Position numbers and translations under genes: made by a program. From Aliidiomarina minuta (GTDB taxonomy: Bacteria; Pseudomonadota; Gammaproteobacteria; Enterobacterales; Alteromonadaceae), in assembly GCF_003987145.1 (NCBI RefSeq), contig NZ_PIPL01000001.1, positions 1,736,001 to 1,800,000 on the forward strand: a DNA stretch of 64,000 bases, given 5' to 3'. The first letter of the stretch is position 1. Every line of letters starts with the position of its first letter. The notes beneath the pieces were generated by a model. The model saw nothing but the letters and a program-made list of their open reading frames with translations, did no database searches and had not been told where the DNA came from. Positions 1-8,943 of the stretch are shown one piece after another.

Positions 1-1
1 T

Positions 2-1528
2 CCGGACTTAAAAGAACAGCGCAATCTGAAACCTTATACTGTATTTGCTTTTGACGGTTATCAGAAAACTAAACTCGACGACCTGCGCAACCTGCCGCAG
101 GATAAACACCTGGTAGCGGTGCTGGGTATAGCACTGGACGATATGCCTTCAATTGCCCCTAACACTGGTGAAGTTGAGTTTTTTAATATGGCAGAATCGG
201 CGCAGGCTACAGTTGATGAAATACAGGCTTTAGGCATTCAGAATATTATTGCAGTTACCCATCTTGGCCATGCAGTGGATGTTGAAATAGCCAGCCAAGT
301 CAATGGTATTGCGCTCATCGTCGGCGGTCATTCACACTCACTACTGGGTGACTTCAGTAATCTGAACCTGGGTCGTAACGCGACATATGCCCAACAGATA
401 GACAATCCGGACGGTCAGGGCCGCACCTGCGTAGTGCAGGCGGGGGAATATGCACAAGCCATAGGTAAAGTGCGTGTGCGCTTTGAGCAGGATGGTAATC
501 TGCTTAGCTGCGAAGGTGGCAATCGTTTATTAAGCGGAGATAACTTTTATCGCCATGCCAACCGTCAGGCAGAACAACTATTAGACAGCGATGCCCGCCA
601 GGCGGTTCTGAATTTCATTGAGCGCCAGCCTAACATACGTAGCATTGACGAAGATGAAGCACTGCGAACCCATATAGATACCCATTATAAACCCGCAGTA
701 GAAGCAGCGTACGGCCCGGTCATTGCCATGGTGCCGGAACCCCTGCGCCACGTCCGCCGCCCTGGTGATGACGGCAGCAATGAGCATGGCTCCGCTGTCG
801 CACCTATTGTCGCCCATGCTCAATATGCCTGGGCCAGAAGTCCGGAGGTGGTTGCTATTGCAGGATTACGTGCTGATCTTGCCCTGGTGGGTGCTGGCGG
901 TATCCGCACATCTATTAATGAAGGCGAACTACGCGCCGGCGACATCACGCTGGAGCTACTACCCTTTGCTAACTTCATGTCGATAGTGCCGTTACGCGGC
1001 TCAGTGATTAAAGCGCTGCTGCACTCGACTATTAAACAGACCCTGCCTGAGGGCGCGCATGCCGGCAAGTACCCTTACCCGGGCAACCTGCGTTATCACT
1101 TCCAGGAAACAGAAGCAGGCCAGGACGGCAGGCTTCTGAGTGTAGATATCAATCAGGGCACCCTTGAGCAGCCTCGCTGGCGCCGCTTGCAGGACAATGT
1201 GCTTTATAACGTGGCGATGAACAGCTACAACGCCACCGGCAATGATGGCTGGGACGCTGTTTATGAAGCGCAGAAAGAAAACACAAACCGTGTCGACTTA
1301 GCCTATGTCGATGGCAATCTACAAGCCTTTGAAGTCAGCCACATCAGCAAGAGCGGCGACCGCTTAGAGGTACATTATGCCAACGAAGCGCTGAATTGCG
1401 ACGCTGAGCATATTCACTGCAATACCGACGCACTGGCCGTAGTTGAGTTCGTCTCCAACCAGCCAGGACCGCTGTTAAAACTGGCCGAGCCAGTGGTCAG
1501 GCTGCAACGCAAAAATTCAGGCGAATAA
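2..1528 (+). CDS. 5'-nucleotidase / metallophosphatase, 5'-truncated by window edge
   Basis: The frame is open from base 2, so the N-terminal part lies outside the window. The visible part has the late metallophosphatase-domain motif GGHSHSLLGD, then a 5'-nucleotidase C-terminal domain with GAGGIRTSI and the substrate-loop motif NATGNDGW. This architecture belongs to the UshA/NadN family of periplasmic enzymes that hydrolyse nucleotides, NAD or UDP-sugars. The exact substrate cannot be told from the fragment. The metal ligands of the first half and any signal peptide are not visible. It converges on ssb, and the hairpin after its stop mainly serves ssb. Confidence 0.85.
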   Translation, partial: PDLKEQRNLKPYTVFAFDGYQKTKLDDLRNLPQDKHLVAVLGIALDDMPSIAPNTGEVEFFNMAESAQATVDEIQALGIQNIIAVTHLGHAVDVEIASQVNGIALIVGGHSHSLLGDFSNLNLGRNATYAQQIDNPDGQGRTCVVQAGEYAQAIGKVRVRFEQDGNLLSCEGGNRLLSGDNFYRHANRQAEQLLDSDARQAVLNFIERQPNIRSIDEDEALRTHIDTHYKPAVEAAYGPVIAMVPEPLRHVRRPGDDGSNEHGSAVAPIVAHAQYAWARSPEVVAIAGLRADLALVGAGGIRTSINEGELRAGDITLELLPFANFMSIVPLRGSVIKALLHSTIKQTLPEGAHAGKYPYPGNLRYHFQETEAGQDGRLLSVDINQGTLEQPRWRRLQDNVLYNVAMNSYNATGNDGWDAVYEAQKENTNRVDLAYVDGNLQAFEVSHISKSGDRLEVHYANEALNCDAEHIHCNTDALAVVEFVSNQPGPLLKLAEPVVRLQRKNSGE

Positions 1529-1559
1529 GAAAAAAGCCAGTTGCTAAGGGCAACTGGCT
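1529..1559 (-). terminator. Rho-independent terminator of ssb
   Basis: A perfect 10 bp stem (AGCCAGTTGC / GCAACTGGCT, loop TAAGG) is followed on the minus strand by a run of six T. It sits between the convergent ssb and 5'-nucleotidase genes. The plus-strand side has no T tract, so it probably works mainly for ssb. Confidence 0.8.
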
Positions 1560-1593
1560 CACTTGATATTATCCTTGCGTCAGATGATGTTCG

Positions 1594-2235
1594 TTAAAAA
1601 GGAATGTCATCATCAAAATCAGGATCCGGCGCCAGTGGCTGAGGTTTAGGTGCTGCCTGACCGCCTTGTTGCTGACCGCCCTGCTGCTGCCCCTGACCAC
1701 CTTGTTGTGGCTGGCCACCTTGCTGCTGACCACCGTAACCGCCTTGCTGTTGCTGGCCGCCGCTATAACCGCCCTGAGGCTGAGCTGCAGGCGCTGGCTG
1801 CTGCTGACCACCAGCAAAACCACCGCCCTGCTGGCCACCCTGAGGGGCAGACTGCTGACCCGCAAAGTTGCCGCCACCTTGCTGACCGCCGCCTGAACGG
1901 CCATCCAGCATTTGCATTTCGTTGCAAACTATCTCAGTCGTGTAATTATCTTTACCGTCCTGTCCCTGCCATTTACGGGTTTGCAGGCGGCCTTCAATAT
2001 ACACCTTAGAACCTTTACGCAGGTATTCGCCAGCAATTTCCGCCAGACGACGATAACAAACCACACGATGCCATTCGGTCTGTTCGCGTTGCTCACCGCT
2101 TTGCTTGTCTTTCCAGGTTTCACTGGTCGCGACGCTTAAGTTTGCGATCGCTGTGCTGTTCTGTGTATAACGTATTTCGGGATCTGCTCCCAGGTTACCG
2201 ATCAGGATAACCTTATTAATTCCACGACTGGCCAT
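1594..2235 (-). CDS. ssb: Single-stranded DNA-binding protein SSB
   Basis: SSB binds single-stranded DNA as a tetramer and recruits replication and repair proteins. The N-terminal OB fold covers about residues 1-112 (starts MASRGINKVILIGNLG, contains EWHRVVCY). A long, low-complexity linker rich in Gln and Gly follows (about 115-200). The protein ends in the conserved acidic tip DDDIPF that binds partner proteins. At 213 residues it is longer than the 178-residue E. coli protein because of the linker. The ATG has a strong AAGGAGAG ribosome site. It lies 21 bp downstream of the YajR-like gene and is divergent from uvrA, the usual gammaproteobacterial setting. Confidence 0.97.
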   Translation of the reverse strand: MASRGINKVILIGNLGADPEIRYTQNSTAIANLSVATSETWKDKQSGEQREQTEWHRVVCYRRLAEIAGEYLRKGSKVYIEGRLQTRKWQGQDGKDNYTTEIVCNEMQMLDGRSGGGQQGGGNFAGQQSAPQGGQQGGGFAGGQQQPAPAAQPQGGYSGGQQQQGGYGGQQQGGQPQQGGQGQQQGGQQQGGQAAPKPQPLAPDPDFDDDIPF

Positions 2236-2256
2236 GCCACTCTCCTTTATCCATCT

Positions 2257-3627
2257 TTAGTTGTATGCGGCCAGCATTTCTCGTGCTGCCTTCTCGTCAA
2301 AAGTATCTCGTTCTATTTTCAGGTAGGTAATGCCTTCGTCCGCTATCACAATAGCTTCCATCACACCGCGCTGCTCTGCCAGACGCTCCGCCAGTTCAGC
2401 GGCCTGCACGTCTGTTATCTGCGCTACCCGCAAACTGAGGTTGGCGACGCCCGTTGCCAGGCGCATGCGAAAACTAATGGCTAACCATAGCAGTAACAGC
2501 ACTATGCAAAACAGCATCACGCCGACCATGCCCAGGGTTTGCATAATGTAACCCCCAGTTATACCACCAACGAAGGCTCCAAAAAACTGGCAACTTGTGT
2601 AAATTCCACTGGCACTGCCTTTACTTCCGGCGGGGGCAAATTGCGCAAGCATAGCGGGCAGGCTCGCTTCAAGGTAGTTGAAGCCGATAAAAAAGATCCA
2701 TACGCCCAGGTATAAAACCCATAACGATTCGGCAAAATAAGCAATTACCGACAGCCCAATCACTAATAGGGCAATTGCCACTCTGAAAGTGGGTAGCTGT
2801 TGTTGGCGCCGCATAGCCCGGATCATCATGGGCACCATCACGGCAAATGATAAAAATAGTGTTGGTAGATACAACCAGCCATGGCTTTCTGCCGCCAACC
2901 CGGCATTGACCAGCGTCAGCGGCAAGGTGACGAACCAGGCCGTCAGCACCATGTGCAATACGAAAATACCAAAATTAAGCCGCATCAACTGATTATTAGC
3001 AAGCAGTCGTCTGATTTCTGCAGGTACGGGTACTACATCACGCTTTGGTGTTCGGTTAACGGCTTTAGGGGTCACTGTTAGCACCAGTACAACCGCAAAC
3101 AATGCCGTGATAGCGGTGAACCAGAACAGACCGCTCATGCCCACGATGCCGCCTAACCAGGGGCCTAACACCAGCGCCAGGGCAAAGGAAAGGCCAATGC
3201 ACAAACCAATAATGGCCATCACTTTCGGCCGTTGTTCATCGCGCGAACAATCTGAAGCCAGCGCCAGAATTGCACTGGCGATAGCGCCCGCGCCCTGGAT
3301 AGCCCGGCCTATAATAACACCGGTCAAAGTGTCCGCCGTGGCCGCAACGACACTACCAATAGCAAAAACTATCAGGCCGCCTATGATCACCGGACGACGT
3401 CCAATCCGGTCGGAAACCCAGCCCATAGGTATCTGCAAAATAGCCTGCGTCAGGCCATAAGCGCCAATGGCTATGCCAATCAGTAATGGAGAATAGTCGA
3501 CGTAATCCTGACCATAGACGGCGAGCACAGGCATGATCAAAAACAGGCCGAGCATGCGCAAGCCAAACACCGACGCCAGAGAGACCGCTGCTTTCTTTTC
3601 TACCCTGTTTAAACCTTGCTTATCCAC
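2257..3627 (-). CDS. MFS transporter, YajR-like
   Basis: This is a 12-helix major facilitator protein with the signature WVSDRIGRRPVI between helices 2 and 3. The cytoplasmic tail of about 70 residues (from LRVAQITDV to the end) matches the ferredoxin-like YAM domain of E. coli YajR, as does the overall length (456 against about 454 residues). The substrate is not established. I chose the GTG start at 3627, preceded by AGGTG at suitable spacing; the upstream in-frame ATG would add 11 residues with no family support. It is probably cotranscribed with ssb. Confidence 0.88.
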   Translation of the reverse strand: MDKQGLNRVEKKAAVSLASVFGLRMLGLFLIMPVLAVYGQDYVDYSPLLIGIAIGAYGLTQAILQIPMGWVSDRIGRRPVIIGGLIVFAIGSVVAATADTLTGVIIGRAIQGAGAIASAILALASDCSRDEQRPKVMAIIGLCIGLSFALALVLGPWLGGIVGMSGLFWFTAITALFAVVLVLTVTPKAVNRTPKRDVVPVPAEIRRLLANNQLMRLNFGIFVLHMVLTAWFVTLPLTLVNAGLAAESHGWLYLPTLFLSFAVMVPMMIRAMRRQQQLPTFRVAIALLVIGLSVIAYFAESLWVLYLGVWIFFIGFNYLEASLPAMLAQFAPAGSKGSASGIYTSCQFFGAFVGGITGGYIMQTLGMVGVMLFCIVLLLLWLAISFRMRLATGVANLSLRVAQITDVQAAELAERLAEQRGVMEAIVIADEGITYLKIERDTFDEKAAREMLAAYN

Positions 3628-3819
3628 GTACCCACACCTGTTTAGAAAAGCTGACTGCATAGTGGCCTTTTTTGCGAGGCGACAGTGTACCAGATAGGAT
3701 TAGATTGAACCACGCTGAGCGTATGCTTCACCGTTGCTGGCATAATATGCAATAATAGTGGTTTGCCCATCGGGGTTGCCTTTAACGGCCAGACTCGTCA
3801 CAACAGAAGTTCGGAGATT

Positions 3820-6648
3820 ATGGACAAAATTGACATTCGCGGTGCCCGCACGCACAACCTGAAAGACATTCATTTAGAGATCCCGCGTGACAAACTGGTG
3901 GTCATCACTGGCCTGTCAGGCTCTGGGAAGTCATCACTTGCATTTGATACCCTCTATGCAGAAGGTCAGCGTCGTTATGTCGAGTCACTCTCTGCCTATG
4001 CGCGCCAGTTTCTGAGTCTGATGGAAAAACCGGATGTGGATTCCATTGAAGGTTTATCTCCAGCTATTTCCATAGAACAGAAATCGACGTCACATAACCC
4101 GCGTTCTACCGTGGGTACTATCACTGAAATTTACGATTATCTGCGCCTGATGTATGCGCGGGTTGGTGAACCACGTTGTCCAACCCACTCCGAGCCACTG
4201 GCTGCACAAACTATCAGCCAGATGGTTGACCAGGTACTTGAGCTACCTGAAGGCAGTAAAATCATGTTGCTGGCCCCTGTTGTTCAGGGTCGTAAAGGCG
4301 AGCATCAGAAAACTCTGGAAAATCTGGCCACCCAGGGTTTCCTGCGTGCCCGGGTCGATGGCAATGTCTGTGATTTAAGCGACCCTCCAACGCTGGAACT
4401 GCATAAGAAACACAATATTGAAGTGGTGGTGGATCGGCTGAAAGTACGTCCAGGCCTGGAACTACGCTTAGCCGAGTCATTTGAAACCGCACTTGATTTA
4501 AGCGGTGGCACTGCCTTTATCGCACCTATGGAAGGCGATGGCGATGTGCTTACATTTTCCGCCAACTTCGCCTGCCCTGTGTGCGGTTATAGCATGCAGG
4601 AACTGGAACCGCGGCTGTTTTCATTCAATAATCCGGCCGGCGCCTGTCAGACTTGTGACGGTCTGGGTGTTGAGCAGTTCTTTGACGCCGACAAGGTAGT
4701 GGGTAATTCGGACCTGAGCCTTACCGGCGGCGCTATCCGCGGTTGGGATAAACGTAATTTCTATTATTACCAGATGCTGCGCTCGTTATCCAAGCACTAT
4801 ACATTTGATCTGAACGCACCCTTTAATGCTTTATCAGAAGAGATTCAGAACAAAGTACTGCATGGCAGTGGCGACGAAGAGATCCGCTTTCAATATGTGA
4901 ATGACCGCGGCGATACCGTAACCCGTAAGCACACATTTGAAGGCATTATTCCAAACATGCAGCGGCGCTATCGGGAAACTGACTCCAGCGCGGTACGTGA
5001 AGAGCTTTCCAAATACCTGGCAACCCAGCCTTGCAAATCCTGTGGCGGCGCAAGGTTGCGCGAGGAAGCCCGTAATGTATTTGTTGGTGAAACTACCTTG
5101 CCAACCGTGGTCGAAAAATCTATTGGCGATGCCCTGGAGTTTTTCAGCTCGCTCGAGCTAGAAGGTCAGCGCGCTAAAATTGCCGAAAAGATTCTCAAAG
5201 AAATTAATGACCGCCTACGTTTTCTGGTTAACGTGGGCCTTAATTATTTAAGCCTCTCGCGCAGTGCCGAAACCCTGTCTGGCGGTGAAGCTCAGCGTAT
5301 CCGGCTGGCCAGCCAAATCGGTGCTGGTCTGGTGGGCGTTATGTACGTGCTGGATGAACCTTCTATTGGCCTTCATCAGCGCGATAATGAGCGCTTGCTG
5401 ACTACGCTGCGCCATTTACGTGATCTGGGCAATACGGTGCTCGTCGTGGAGCATGATGAAGACGCTATTCGTAGCGCTGATCATGTTATCGATATTGGCC
5501 CAGGTGCAGGTGTTCACGGCGGTCATGTGGTAGCACAGGGTAATGTTGAAGATATTATTGCCAGTAAAGACTCACTTACCGGTGATTACCTGTCTGGCCG
5601 TCAGCGTATTGAAATACCCGGTCAGCGTAACAAGCCAGGTAAAGAATGGCTGGAAGTTAGAGGTGCAACTGGTAACAACCTGAAAGGGGTGCACCTGAAG
5701 TTACCCATCGGACTTATGACCTGTGTTACCGGGGTTTCAGGTTCGGGTAAATCGACCCTTATCAACGACACTCTGTATCCTTTAGCACATCATGAACTGA
5801 ATGGCGCCACGACCGGCGAAGCGGCACCTTATGAGAGTGTGCATGGTTTAGAACTACTCGATAAAGTAGTAGATATCGATCAAAGCCCGATTGGGCGCAC
5901 CCCGCGCTCGAATCCGGCTACCTATACGGGTATTTTTACGCCTATTCGCGAATTCTTTGCTGCAGTACCGGAAGCTCGCTCCCGCGGATATAAACCCGGA
6001 CGCTTCAGTTTCAACGTTAAAGGTGGACGCTGCGAAGCCTGTCAGGGCGACGGTATGATTAAAGTCGAGATGCACTTCTTACCTGACGTCTATGTGCCTT
6101 GTGATGTGTGTAAGGGTAAACGTTACAACCGCGAAACACTGGAGATTCAGTACAAAGGTAAAAATATCCACGAAGTACTGGAAATGACCGTAGAAGAAGC
6201 CCGTGAGTTTTTTGCTCCTGTACCGGCACTGGCTCGTAAGCTGCAGACTCTGATGGACGTGGGCCTTTCTTACATACGCCTCGGTCAGGCGGCCACTACC
6301 CTGTCAGGTGGTGAAGCACAGCGTGTTAAACTGAGCCGGGAATTGTCCAAGCGGGATACCGGGAAAACCCTATACATACTCGATGAACCTACCACAGGCC
6401 TGCATTTTCATGACATTCAGCAGCTACTTATGGTATTGCACCGCCTACGGGATCACGGTAATACAATCGTTATTATTGAGCACAACCTGGACGTTATCAA
6501 AACCGCAGACTGGATCGTTGATTTAGGTCCTGAGGGCGGCCACGGCGGCGGTGAGATTCTGGAACAGGGAACTCCGGAAGAGGTGGCCAATAGCAAAACA
6601 TCGCATACGGCACGCTTCCTGAAGCCATTATTAAAACAGTTAAAATAA
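3820..6648 (+). CDS. uvrA: Excinuclease ABC subunit A
   Basis: UvrA recognises DNA damage in nucleotide excision repair, loads UvrB, and is a dimeric ABC-type ATPase. Both Walker A motifs are present (GLSGSGKSS at 31-39, GVSGSGKST in the second half), as are both signatures (LSGGEAQRIRL and LSGGEAQRVKL). Zinc-binding cysteines are visible in CPVCG...CQTCDG and CEACQGDG...CDVCKGK. The ATG at 3820, after CGGAG, gives 942 residues and the family N-terminus; an in-frame start 57 bp upstream has no support. It is divergent from the yajR-like gene and ssb, and followed 13 bp later by a thioesterase gene. Confidence 0.98.
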   Translation: MDKIDIRGARTHNLKDIHLEIPRDKLVVITGLSGSGKSSLAFDTLYAEGQRRYVESLSAYARQFLSLMEKPDVDSIEGLSPAISIEQKSTSHNPRSTVGTITEIYDYLRLMYARVGEPRCPTHSEPLAAQTISQMVDQVLELPEGSKIMLLAPVVQGRKGEHQKTLENLATQGFLRARVDGNVCDLSDPPTLELHKKHNIEVVVDRLKVRPGLELRLAESFETALDLSGGTAFIAPMEGDGDVLTFSANFACPVCGYSMQELEPRLFSFNNPAGACQTCDGLGVEQFFDADKVVGNSDLSLTGGAIRGWDKRNFYYYQMLRSLSKHYTFDLNAPFNALSEEIQNKVLHGSGDEEIRFQYVNDRGDTVTRKHTFEGIIPNMQRRYRETDSSAVREELSKYLATQPCKSCGGARLREEARNVFVGETTLPTVVEKSIGDALEFFSSLELEGQRAKIAEKILKEINDRLRFLVNVGLNYLSLSRSAETLSGGEAQRIRLASQIGAGLVGVMYVLDEPSIGLHQRDNERLLTTLRHLRDLGNTVLVVEHDEDAIRSADHVIDIGPGAGVHGGHVVAQGNVEDIIASKDSLTGDYLSGRQRIEIPGQRNKPGKEWLEVRGATGNNLKGVHLKLPIGLMTCVTGVSGSGKSTLINDTLYPLAHHELNGATTGEAAPYESVHGLELLDKVVDIDQSPIGRTPRSNPATYTGIFTPIREFFAAVPEARSRGYKPGRFSFNVKGGRCEACQGDGMIKVEMHFLPDVYVPCDVCKGKRYNRETLEIQYKGKNIHEVLEMTVEEAREFFAPVPALARKLQTLMDVGLSYIRLGQAATTLSGGEAQRVKLSRELSKRDTGKTLYILDEPTTGLHFHDIQQLLMVLHRLRDHGNTIVIIEHNLDVIKTADWIVDLGPEGGHGGGEILEQGTPEEVANSKTSHTARFLKPLLKQLK

Positions 6649-6661
6649 CAAGGGACGCAGT

Positions 6662-7072
6662 ATGTATAGCGAAGAACTAAAAGTACGTTTTTATGAAACT
6701 GATGCACTAGGGCATGTCAACAATACCGTTATTCCGGCCTGGATAGAAACCGGTCGGATTCCGGTTTTCGAACTTTTTGCCAGTCAGGGCAGTCCTTATG
6801 AAATCAGCCTTATTGTGGCTAACCTCAATGTAGACTTTTTGCGCCCGGTCTATTTTGGTTTTCCGGTTACTATTAATACCTACATTTCTCGCATTGGTAA
6901 CAGCTCCTTTGTCATTGGTAGCGAAATCTGGCAAAAAGATAAATTATGCGCCAAAGGGGCCAGCACGCTGGTCAACTATGATTATAAGAACGAATGCTCA
7001 CTGCCAATAGCTGATGAAATAAAACTTAAGCTTAAAGAAAAAGCTCACCCTGAGCACCCTCTTAAACAATAA
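6662..7072 (+). CDS. Acyl-CoA thioesterase, 4HBT hotdog fold (YbgC/FadM type)
   Basis: A 136-residue single hotdog domain opens with the family motif FYETDALGHVNN, whose Asp14 sits where the catalytic Asp of 4-hydroxybenzoyl-CoA thioesterase-like enzymes lies. Such enzymes hydrolyse acyl-CoA thioesters in the cytoplasm; chain length cannot be predicted. The start has AAGGGA seven bases upstream. The gene begins 13 bp after uvrA and ends 27 bp before the glutaminase gene, so the three may share a transcript, although no functional link is evident. Confidence 0.85.
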   Translation: MYSEELKVRFYETDALGHVNNTVIPAWIETGRIPVFELFASQGSPYEISLIVANLNVDFLRPVYFGFPVTINTYISRIGNSSFVIGSEIWQKDKLCAKGASTLVNYDYKNECSLPIADEIKLKLKEKAHPEHPLKQ

Positions 7073-7099
7073 GTCTTGAACGGTAAGTAAGGAATTAAG

Positions 7100-8038
7100 A
7101 TGGATGCTACGCCTGGACGTCCCAGCAATCAGGAACTGATGCTTGAAGAGATACTTAGTGACGCACTTAATCAGCCCGTAAGCGGTGAAGTAGCAAACTA
7201 TATCCCGGCACTTGCAATGGTGAATCCGAATCATTGCGGAATAGCTATAGCGACACTGGATGGCGAAGTGCACACGGCTGGCGATGCTGATATTCCTTTT
7301 TCCATTCAGAGCGTATCCAAAATATTTGGCCTGGTACTGGCCATGGGCCGCATGGGCGACGACCTTTGGCACCGGGTACACATGGAACCATCCGGGCATG
7401 CTTTTAACTCTATAGTGCAGCTGGAATGGGAGCATGGCATACCCCGCAACCCTTTCATTAATGCCGGCGCTATTGTGGTAGCAGACACCCTGACCAGCCA
7501 TTATTCAGCCAGTAAAGCCGCCATGGTCAACTTTGTACGCAGCTTAGCTAATAAAGATGATATTCATATCAATCAGGATGTGTACCAGTCTGAAAAAATA
7601 CATGGCAATCGGAATGCCGCGCTCGCTTATCTGATGAAAAGCTTTGCCAACATAGAGTCTGAAGTTGAAGACGTGCTCGATCACTATTTTTTTCAATGCT
7701 CTATCGAGATGTCCTGCCGGAATCTGGCCCGTAGTCTGGGTTTTCTGGCCAACCGGGGCATGCAACCCGGCACGGGTGATCAGATTTGCACCCGACGCGA
7801 TGCACACCGGGTGAACGCCATACTTTCTACCAGTGGCATGTATGATCAGTCCGGCGAGTTTGCTTTCACGGTGGGGTTACCCGCTAAAAGTGGCGTCGGT
7901 GGAGGCATTGTAGCTGTAGTACCTAATTATGGTGTGATTTGCGCCTGGAGTCCGAGGCTGAATCAGTTCGGAAACTCCTGTCTGGGCATGAGCATGATCA
8001 CCAGGCTAGCAGAAAAATTAGGACTTTCGGTTTATTGA
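7100..8038 (+). CDS. glsA: Glutaminase
   Basis: This enzyme hydrolyses L-glutamine to glutamate and ammonia. The 312-residue protein has the serine-lysine motif SVSK (Ser71, Lys74) of the beta-lactamase-like glutaminase family. It also has the conserved segments NPFINAGAI, a Tyr-rich middle and GLPAKSGVGGGI near the C-terminus. Its length fits the single-domain bacterial class (E. coli YbaS/YneH). The ATG has AAGGA six bases upstream. The last 7 bp overlap the convergent binding-protein gene. Confidence 0.95.
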   Translation: MDATPGRPSNQELMLEEILSDALNQPVSGEVANYIPALAMVNPNHCGIAIATLDGEVHTAGDADIPFSIQSVSKIFGLVLAMGRMGDDLWHRVHMEPSGHAFNSIVQLEWEHGIPRNPFINAGAIVVADTLTSHYSASKAAMVNFVRSLANKDDIHINQDVYQSEKIHGNRNAALAYLMKSFANIESEVEDVLDHYFFQCSIEMSCRNLARSLGFLANRGMQPGTGDQICTRRDAHRVNAILSTSGMYDQSGEFAFTVGLPAKSGVGGGIVAVVPNYGVICAWSPRLNQFGNSCLGMSMITRLAEKLGLSVY

Positions 8039-8850
8039 GGGCTGAAAACCAAGGCCTGCTCCAGACCAAAACTGGCAAACAGCGGCTCTAACAAATCCTC
8101 TTCAGATAAATAGATTAGCTGCTGTTGCATCCAGGATAAAGACACATCACCCTTAGTTTGTAGCATTAATCGCGTTCTGTATTCCTGATCCTTCTCATCC
8201 GATACCAGAAACTGTTCGTATAAATCGGGTTCGTTTTTACGTAGCGCACTTAAGTATTCAGAGCCTAACATGATCATATCCAAACGCTCCCCTAGTAGCA
8301 TATTAATCAGAGTGCGTTTCGTGTCTGCCAGGTACAGGTTGTACTCTTCTTCCAGCAGATTCTTGTCGTCTTGATAACCAACCAGTCCGTAGTGATAACC
8401 AACCACGCCACCGATTCGTTCTACCTCCACATCCCGCCGGCCCTGAAGATGAACATAATGATCAGAACCTTCCGTCAATACAGGTCCTAAAGTTATCACG
8501 CCTTCCTCAAGCAACGGTTGCCAGCCCCACTGCGCCGACTCAAAAAACAAAACACTGCAACAACCCTGTCCGGAAATCGCCTGATAACGTTGCTGAGGGC
8601 GCACTTCATGAATTGAAAACTCATAATCCGACTGGTGCTGGTTGAGTAGCTCCAGCAATTCACCTAGTACATGACGCTCTAATCTTGACGAATAATAAGG
8701 CGGAAACTCATAAGCGGCCACAATCACTTCGACAGTCGCATTATCCTGCTCTGGAGCATCCTCCTCCAGAGCATTATAGGCAAGGGCCGTTTGCGCGGCA
8801 CAAAACACAACCACTAAAAGGGCTATCGTCTTCCTTAAAACTGCTTGCAC
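8032..8850 (-). CDS. Periplasmic solute-binding-like protein (family 3)
   Basis: A signal peptide is clear (MQAVLRKTIALLVVVFC, cleavage near ALA at 22-24). The remaining 245 residues resemble orphan extracellular solute-binding proteins of family 3 in motif order: VAAYEFPPYYS near the mature N-terminus, then repeated two-lobe periplasmic-binding patterns. No ABC permease or ATPase lies nearby, so a transport role is unproven, and many orphan members have unknown ligands. The GTG start is supported by GGAGG just upstream. A consensus -35 box (TTGACA) lies in the 93 bp gap upstream, but the -10 is poor. It converges on and overlaps glsA by 7 bp. Confidence 0.65.
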   Translation of the reverse strand: MQAVLRKTIALLVVVFCAAQTALAYNALEEDAPEQDNATVEVIVAAYEFPPYYSSRLERHVLGELLELLNQHQSDYEFSIHEVRPQQRYQAISGQGCCSVLFFESAQWGWQPLLEEGVITLGPVLTEGSDHYVHLQGRRDVEVERIGGVVGYHYGLVGYQDDKNLLEEEYNLYLADTKRTLINMLLGERLDMIMLGSEYLSALRKNEPDLYEQFLVSDEKDQEYRTRLMLQTKGDVSLSWMQQQLIYLSEEDLLEPLFASFGLEQALVFSPQ

Positions 8851-8943
8851 TAAGCCTCCGGCAAATTCGTTAACATGCAGTCATACTTACTATTTCACTC
8901 TGGCCTGTCAACTTAATGCGTTGAACAGCAAAACTCTGAGGTT

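Noticed and set aside
1569..2139. Several frames opposite and across the ssb linker
   Set aside because: They come from the low-complexity Gln/Gly codons of ssb read in other frames; the real gene is on the minus strand.
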